Program-made: the position numbers and the translations under genes
Notes under the pieces: model-generated
Database searches by the model: none
What the model was told of the DNA's origin: nothing
What the model saw: only the letters and a program-made list of their open reading frames with translations
In this document: positions 59,912 to 64,000 of the stretch, in pieces
Layout: the number at the start of each line of letters is the position of its first letter
How positions within the stretch are numbered: position 1 is the stretch's first letter
Assembly: GCF_014651375.1 (NCBI RefSeq)
Contig: NZ_BMWT01000007.1
Location: 62,001 to 126,000 of the forward strand
Direction of reading: 5' to 3'
DNA length: 64,000 nucleotides
From: Tateyamaria omphalii
GTDB lineage: Bacteria > Pseudomonadota > Alphaproteobacteria > Rhodobacterales > Rhodobacteraceae

Positions 59912-61554
59912 GCGTAGACGGGCTCCAAAAGAGGGTTGGGAAGGTCGAGGAAGCTGGCTACCTGTCCGCGTGCGTCGCCATCGGCTTCGTTCACGCCGCT
60001 GAGGCTGGTCGCGAAATTTCCTTTGCAGGTGAGGGTCGGTTGTTCGAGAAGCCGGGTGTAAAGCGCTGTGTCACCCGGTGTTTCCGCGCGGGACCGGAAA
60101 AGGAAATCCCGCAACAAGCCAGTCAAGTGATCTTCGCTGGCCAATCCATCGAGAACCAGGGTGGACAGTGTGTTCAGAACGCTGTTGATCACAACATAGT
60201 ACGTCACCAACCCGTCCCCGAGCTTGGCATCCACGACATTTTCAGCACCTTCACCAATGCCTGGGCAATGCTGCGTCAGCATCTCGTGAAAACTGTCAAG
60301 ATGACCAGTGCCCTGACAATCGCGAACCCAAACTGCTGCAGGCCATCCATCTTCAAGCCCAAGCATCAGGTTTTGCTGGTGTGCACCAAACAGCAACCCA
60401 TAACGTGCGCGCAATTCAAGCAGCGGTTTGATCGCAACGTCCAGAAAGCGCGTAAACCAAAGAGGTGCTGCATCTGTCCCAAGAGCATGCACAAGTGTCC
60501 CGAGTGGGGACTGGCCGTGGGCGGGTGTTTCACATAGTGAGGCCAGCATCACCGGTCCTGGCACTGACGCATCCTGGAACGGGTTCTCGCGCAGAACGAC
60601 AATTGTGTCATCCCGGACTGTACCGTCCCCATCATTCAAAGCAACATAGCCCGGTTCGCCCAAAATGTTCAGCGTTGGAAAGTCATGTTTGATCCGAGCA
60701 CCAAGGTCCGATCTGAGCAAATCAGATATGTGCACGCCACGCACCACTTCGCGCAATGACAAGTGTCGAATGGAATTAGTGAGACGCAAGGACAGGGACG
60801 TCTTGACCATGAATGGCGCGTGCCAACCATGTATGCAGCGCATCGACGAGGTAGCCCCCCACACACCCGAGCCAGGACCAAGGTCCACGAGCGATCCACT
60901 GTCTAACAGCTCCTTCATGGTGTTCTGCTCGGTGAGCTTTTGCGCTTGCCAAGGGTGCCAAGGCAGAGGAATTTTGCCGGGATCCGTCGCGCCAAGGTCC
61001 GCCTCAGCCAGCAACCTCAAACATCCTGATGCACCTTTGTTCGAACTCACCAGAGCGGGGTCAGCGGCGTACCAATGCAATTGAAATGTCTCTTCATGCT
61101 CGGGTGCGTAGCGTCTGGTCTCTTCCGTGGTCATCTCGTCGCGGCTGCGGGGATTGGGATGAAACGGATGCCCTGCCTTTAACGCCTGTTCCGCAGCAAG
61201 GAAGTTCCAAGAGGTGGCATTGTCGCTCATTGGCGCTGTTTTCTGAAGCGCCGCCAAGCTGTCCATGACACGCTTGCAAAACGTACTGCCACCTGGCTTT
61301 GACAAATGCGCCAACAGTTGGGGCACGCTGAGGGTCTCCCATCCCTGAGGGCTTTCACGCCTGATGTCAGGGCCAAAAAGTGTGCGGAGCTTCGATCTTT
61401 TTCTAACCGAAACTTGGATGCTGCGACCATCCTGATCCGCAAAGCACAGACTGGAATCATCAAGCTGTGCTGCGGCGAGTTGCCCTTCGCGCATCGCAGA
61501 GTTGAGAAAAGCATCCAGCGCTGCAAGATCGCCTGATACCTGAGAATAAGTCAT
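59908..61554 (-). CDS. IucA/IucC family siderophore synthetase (first NIS synthetase)
   Basis: A 548-residue NIS synthetase and first gene of the minus-strand operon. Motifs are KAGHPFHPNPRSRDEM (HPxHP loop), KIPLPWHPWQAQKL, HAPFMVKTSLSLRLTNSIRH and LLFGAHQQNLMLGLEDGW. The HQQN form of the HGQN motif and moderate similarity to the synthetase at 57258-59024 show they are distinct paralogues, as in aerobactin (IucA/IucC) or schizokinen-type pathways. It probably performs one of two sequential couplings to citrate. Its start is 94 bp from the divergent MFS gene. Confidence 0.92.
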   Translation of the reverse strand: MTYSQVSGDLAALDAFLNSAMREGQLAAAQLDDSSLCFADQDGRSIQVSVRKRSKLRTLFGPDIRRESPQGWETLSVPQLLAHLSKPGGSTFCKRVMDSLAALQKTAPMSDNATSWNFLAAEQALKAGHPFHPNPRSRDEMTTEETRRYAPEHEETFQLHWYAADPALVSSNKGASGCLRLLAEADLGATDPGKIPLPWHPWQAQKLTEQNTMKELLDSGSLVDLGPGSGVWGATSSMRCIHGWHAPFMVKTSLSLRLTNSIRHLSLREVVRGVHISDLLRSDLGARIKHDFPTLNILGEPGYVALNDGDGTVRDDTIVVLRENPFQDASVPGPVMLASLCETPAHGQSPLGTLVHALGTDAAPLWFTRFLDVAIKPLLELRARYGLLFGAHQQNLMLGLEDGWPAAVWVRDCQGTGHLDSFHEMLTQHCPGIGEGAENVVDAKLGDGLVTYYVVINSVLNTLSTLVLDGLASEDHLTGLLRDFLFRSRAETPGDTALYTRLLEQPTLTCKGNFATSLSGVNEADGDARGQVASFLDLPNPLLEPVYA

Positions 61555-61614
61555 GATGTGCGCCCTTTCGCCGAACAGGATTATTGGCGTTTACTGTCAG
61601 CCTTTCAGATATTA

Positions 61615-61631
61615 CTGACTATTTTAGTCAG
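61615..61631. promoter_or_regulatory. 17-bp palindrome in the siderophore divergent promoter
   Basis: CTGACTATTTTAGTCAG has perfect 7-bp arms around TTT. It lies 60 bp upstream of the first synthetase gene and 17 bp upstream of the MFS gene, the right place for control of both. The TGAC...GTCA form recalls iron-responsive motifs predicted in Rhodobacterales (the 'Iron-Rhodo' class), but I cannot verify the consensus here. Confidence 0.65.
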
Positions 61632-61648
61632 GATTCGCAAGGCCCCCG

Positions 61649-62749
61649 ATGTCACCTCTTTCGATCTATTTGCCGGTTCTTGCCGGTCACGCATTTCAGC
61701 AGACGGCGTTGATCGGTATGGTGCCGTTGCTCGCGCTGGCTTTGGGCTTGCATGAAAGTGAGATTGGGCTGGCGGTGGCCATGGGTTTGGTCACAGCGGG
61801 CGTTGCCTTACCTTTTGTCAGTTTGCTGGGCGGACGGATAGTCGTGCTTGGTGGTCTCGGCGGACTTCTGCTTGCCAACCTTGTGCTGCTCTATGTGGTC
61901 GGAACAGGGGTGCAGGGCTGGAGCACGACGTTTGTTTTTGTCCTTTTGGCGGTGATTAGATCAGTACAGGGTGTGTCAGCGGCAGGCTTGATGATGGCCG
62001 CGCAAACACAGGGTGTGGCACAAGAAAACAGCCTCAAGGGCCTTGGCATTGTCCAGTCAATGGGCAGTGTCGGGCGCATCTTTTCCGCAGCTCTGATCGG
62101 ACCACTTCTACTGGTATCGCAATTGGCGCCACTGCTACCGGCAGCCTTGGGTGCGATGGTCAGTCTGATGATGAACCACGGCAAGCCTGCGCCAAAATTG
62201 CGCGCCACTATGCGGCCGCCAAGGTTAACCGCATTTCGGGTAACGGTTCTGACCCAAGTCGCTGTCGGGGCTGCACAAATCGGCCTTGCGCCGGTGATCC
62301 TTGATCAACTCGAAGCGGAACCAATGCGCGCTGCAGGCAATGCCGGGTTTTGCCTGGCTGCTGCAAACCTGGGCTTGTTCTTGGCCCTCCGTTTGCTTGC
62401 ACATCGTACCGGCCAAATCGGTGCGCGGCTTGCGGGCCTGTTGTTGGTGCTGGCTGCAGCATGTGTCCCGTTTGCAGATCGGCTGGCCACGTTTCTCTTT
62501 CTCAGCTTTGTCATCGGCGGCTCCACCGGGCTGCTCTTTACTCTCAACCTATCCGAAATCATGACCCGCGAGGACTATGCCCAGCTTCAGGTCACCGGTT
62601 GGAATGGCGCGATCCAAATCGCGGCACTTGCCGGCGGGGTGGCATCAGGATCGGCGTTGCTCGCGCTCTCTCCGGCTGCACCCTTTGCCATTGTTGCACT
62701 GTCTGGTGCCGCTCTGGCCTTTGCTCCTCCCTCAACACAAAGGACCTGA
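61649..62749 (+). CDS. MFS transporter, probable siderophore exporter
   Basis: A 366-residue major facilitator with about ten to twelve hydrophobic helices. Loops include AVIRSVQGVSAAGLMMAAQT and GLGIVQSMGSVGRIFSAALI, the latter like the motif of siderophore and drug exporters. It is slightly short for the family. Placement in front of the N-hydroxylase gene, one base apart, and opposite the synthetases makes export of the finished siderophore the likely role; uptake of the loaded siderophore is less likely because that needs an outer-membrane receptor and ABC or MFS importer not seen here. Confidence 0.85.
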   Translation: MSPLSIYLPVLAGHAFQQTALIGMVPLLALALGLHESEIGLAVAMGLVTAGVALPFVSLLGGRIVVLGGLGGLLLANLVLLYVVGTGVQGWSTTFVFVLLAVIRSVQGVSAAGLMMAAQTQGVAQENSLKGLGIVQSMGSVGRIFSAALIGPLLLVSQLAPLLPAALGAMVSLMMNHGKPAPKLRATMRPPRLTAFRVTVLTQVAVGAAQIGLAPVILDQLEAEPMRAAGNAGFCLAAANLGLFLALRLLAHRTGQIGARLAGLLLVLAAACVPFADRLATFLFLSFVIGGSTGLLFTLNLSEIMTREDYAQLQVTGWNGAIQIAALAGGVASGSALLALSPAAPFAIVALSGAALAFAPPSTQRT

Positions 62750-62750
62750 A

Positions 62751-64000
62751 ATGACATCGCATACCTATTCAACGGATCTTGCCGGCATCGGCATTGGTCC
62801 CTTCAATCTCAGCCTCGCTGCGCTGGCGCATGGCGTGACAGGACTGAGAACCCGCTTCCTCGACCAAAAACCAGTGTTCTCTTGGCATGCTGGCCTCGCT
62901 TTCGAAGACAGCTCCATGCAAACTTCTTATCTCAAGGACATGGTCACGCCGGTCCTGCCGACCAGCCCATGGAGCTTCTTGAACTATCTCGTTCAACAGG
63001 GACGGTTCTACGATTTCATGGCAGCCCGCTTTGATACCGTATCGCGCCGAGAGTTCACTGACTACATGGCATGGGTGGCACATAGTCTGGACACCTGCCA
63101 ATTCGGCAATCAAGTGCGAGGTGTAGAACACGACGGTCATCGTTTTGTTTTGCACATGGATCGCGGAGAGACGGTGACAGCCCGTGGCTTGTCGATCGGC
63201 ACCGGTCCAGTCCCACAGATACCTGAGGGTGCGCCACTTGGGCAAAACTGCTTCCACGGAGTTGAGTATCTTGCAAAGTGCCCCGACATCGCAGGTAAGC
63301 GCGTTGCGGTCGTTGGCGGCGGGCAGACCGGAGCAGAGATCGTTCTGGATTTGTTGCGCCATGATCCTATGCCTGCGGAACTGACATGGCTCAGCCGACG
63401 CAGTGCATTCTGGCAATTGCAAGAAGGTGGCTTGGTCGACCAGATTTACACCCCAGCCTACCATGACGTGTTCCTAGGATTGACTGAAGGTGCAAAACAG
63501 GCGGCTGTGAAGGCCCAGAAATACAGCAGCGATGGACTGACGCCATCCACAGCTGATGAAATCTATCGGCAACTGTATCGTCACCGGCATGTGAACCGTA
63601 GAGATGTTGTTTCATTGCGGCCCGGGAGAACGGTCTCACGGATCGAGCAACGGTTCGGCGGGTTCTATTTGAACGCAACAACCCCGGTGGGTGTTGTAGA
63701 AGAACTGAATGCCGATATCGTAATTCTCGCTACGGGTTTTAAAATAGAGGTGCCGCAATGCGTGGACCCGATCCGCAGTCGTTTGGATGTTGAGCTAGGT
63801 GGCGCATTGACTTTGGATGGCCGCTACCGGGTTCGATGGGATGGCCCCGAAGACGCACCAATCTATGGCATGAACCATGGGCGCCAATCCCATGGCATCG
63901 TCGATCCACAGCTTAGTCTTACAGCTTGGCGGAGCGCGGCAATCCTGGAAGACTTTACCGGGACGGATATCTTTGAAGCGCTGAGACAAACGTCCAGAGG
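62751..64000 (+). CDS. lysine N6-hydroxylase / ornithine N5-monooxygenase family protein, 3' end cut
   Basis: The frame from the ATG at 62751 stays open to the window end (at least 416 residues; family length about 430-450). FAD motif LAGIGIGPFNLSLAALAHG, substrate region SMQTSYLKDMVTPVLPTSPW, NADPH motif VAVVGGGQTGAEIVLDLL and the ATGF-type motif VILATGFKIEVPQ identify the IucD/PvdA/RhbE family. It N-hydroxylates a diamine side chain with NADPH and O2, the first step towards the hydroxamate. Lysine (aerobactin-like), ornithine, or a polyamine cannot be told apart here. It starts one base after the MFS stop. Confidence 0.94.
   Translation, partial: MTSHTYSTDLAGIGIGPFNLSLAALAHGVTGLRTRFLDQKPVFSWHAGLAFEDSSMQTSYLKDMVTPVLPTSPWSFLNYLVQQGRFYDFMAARFDTVSRREFTDYMAWVAHSLDTCQFGNQVRGVEHDGHRFVLHMDRGETVTARGLSIGTGPVPQIPEGAPLGQNCFHGVEYLAKCPDIAGKRVAVVGGGQTGAEIVLDLLRHDPMPAELTWLSRRSAFWQLQEGGLVDQIYTPAYHDVFLGLTEGAKQAAVKAQKYSSDGLTPSTADEIYRQLYRHRHVNRRDVVSLRPGRTVSRIEQRFGGFYLNATTPVGVVEELNADIVILATGFKIEVPQCVDPIRSRLDVELGGALTLDGRYRVRWDGPEDAPIYGMNHGRQSHGIVDPQLSLTAWRSAAILEDFTGTDIFEALRQTSR

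Noticed and set aside
57258-64000. Firm naming of the siderophore as aerobactin
   Set aside because: The enzyme types fit, but lysine versus ornithine or a diamine substrate cannot be decided by reading, and the locus runs off the window.
1-64000. CRISPR arrays, tRNA/rRNA genes, insertion sequences, prophage or integrase genes
   Set aside because: Looked for repeated spacers, cloverleaf-like segments, transposase motifs and long terminal repeats; none was found.

Overview
The window looks like a chromosomal stretch from a marine alphaproteobacterium of the Roseobacter group (Rhodobacteraceae). The evidence is gene content: imelysin and di-haem iron genes beside HemP, a Hint-domain protein of the type common in this family, a TctCAB transporter, sugar-acid genes with LacI regulators, and a hydroxamate siderophore cluster. 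Codon third positions are GC-rich and most operons have start/stop overlaps (ATGA or TGATG). I see no rRNA, tRNA, CRISPR array, transposase or phage genes. Genus cannot be assigned by reading alone.

1-8.6 kb is an iron region. One minus-strand operon encodes a DUF1111 di-haem protein, an imelysin and a DUF1513 protein (cut by the left edge). A second encodes a small cysteine-rich peptide, HemP, an unknown protein and a second imelysin. Between them are dps behind an Irr/ICE-like palindrome, a DUF1289 protein and a small secreted protein. An orphan ferric-iron binding protein follows. 8.8-14.4 kb is an idonate/gluconate locus (two dehydrogenases minus; SDR, gluconokinase, a HIBADH-like enzyme, a small monooxygenase-fold protein and a LacI regulator plus) around tandem operators. 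14.5-19.3 kb holds exported or unknown proteins, including an alpha/beta hydrolase with a frameshift at an 8-G run and a Hint protein. 19.5-25.5 kb pairs a LysR/hydrolase/tartrate-dehydrogenase-type operon with a divergent tctC-tctA-tctB operon. 25.7-34.8 kb has a DUF336 protein, 6-phosphogluconate dehydrogenase under the same type of operator as the gluconate locus, and a carbohydrate ABC operon (ATPase, binding protein, two permeases, a cytochrome b561-like protein, an SMP-30 lactonase) with its own LacI protein and twin operators.

34.8-55.3 kb is the most unusual part: an apparently undescribed biosynthetic cluster. It encodes a polysaccharide pyruvyltransferase-like protein with two paralogous phytanoyl-CoA-type dioxygenases; divergently, a methyltransferase, a fatty acyl-AMP ligase fused to a carrier domain, a ketosynthase that keeps the linkers around an acyltransferase but lacks the acyltransferase, an acyl-CoA-ligase-like enzyme and a free ACP; then a TPR/alpha-beta hydrolase fusion, a protein with three methyltransferase modules, a P450 with an SGNH-type protein, a GT2 glycosyltransferase and a large TPR/double-glycosyltransferase. 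The inferred product is an acyl or short polyketide chain, oxidised, methylated and probably attached to a surface glycan. 55.5-57.2 kb adds a two-gene module of an unknown protein and a compact papain-fold (C10-like) cysteine peptidase.

57.2-64 kb is an NRPS-independent siderophore cluster: two IucA/IucC synthetases and an acyltransferase on the minus strand, and an MFS transporter and a lysine/ornithine N-hydroxylase (cut by the right edge) on the plus strand, across a short promoter region with a 17-bp palindrome. With the iron genes at the left end, iron acquisition brackets the window.
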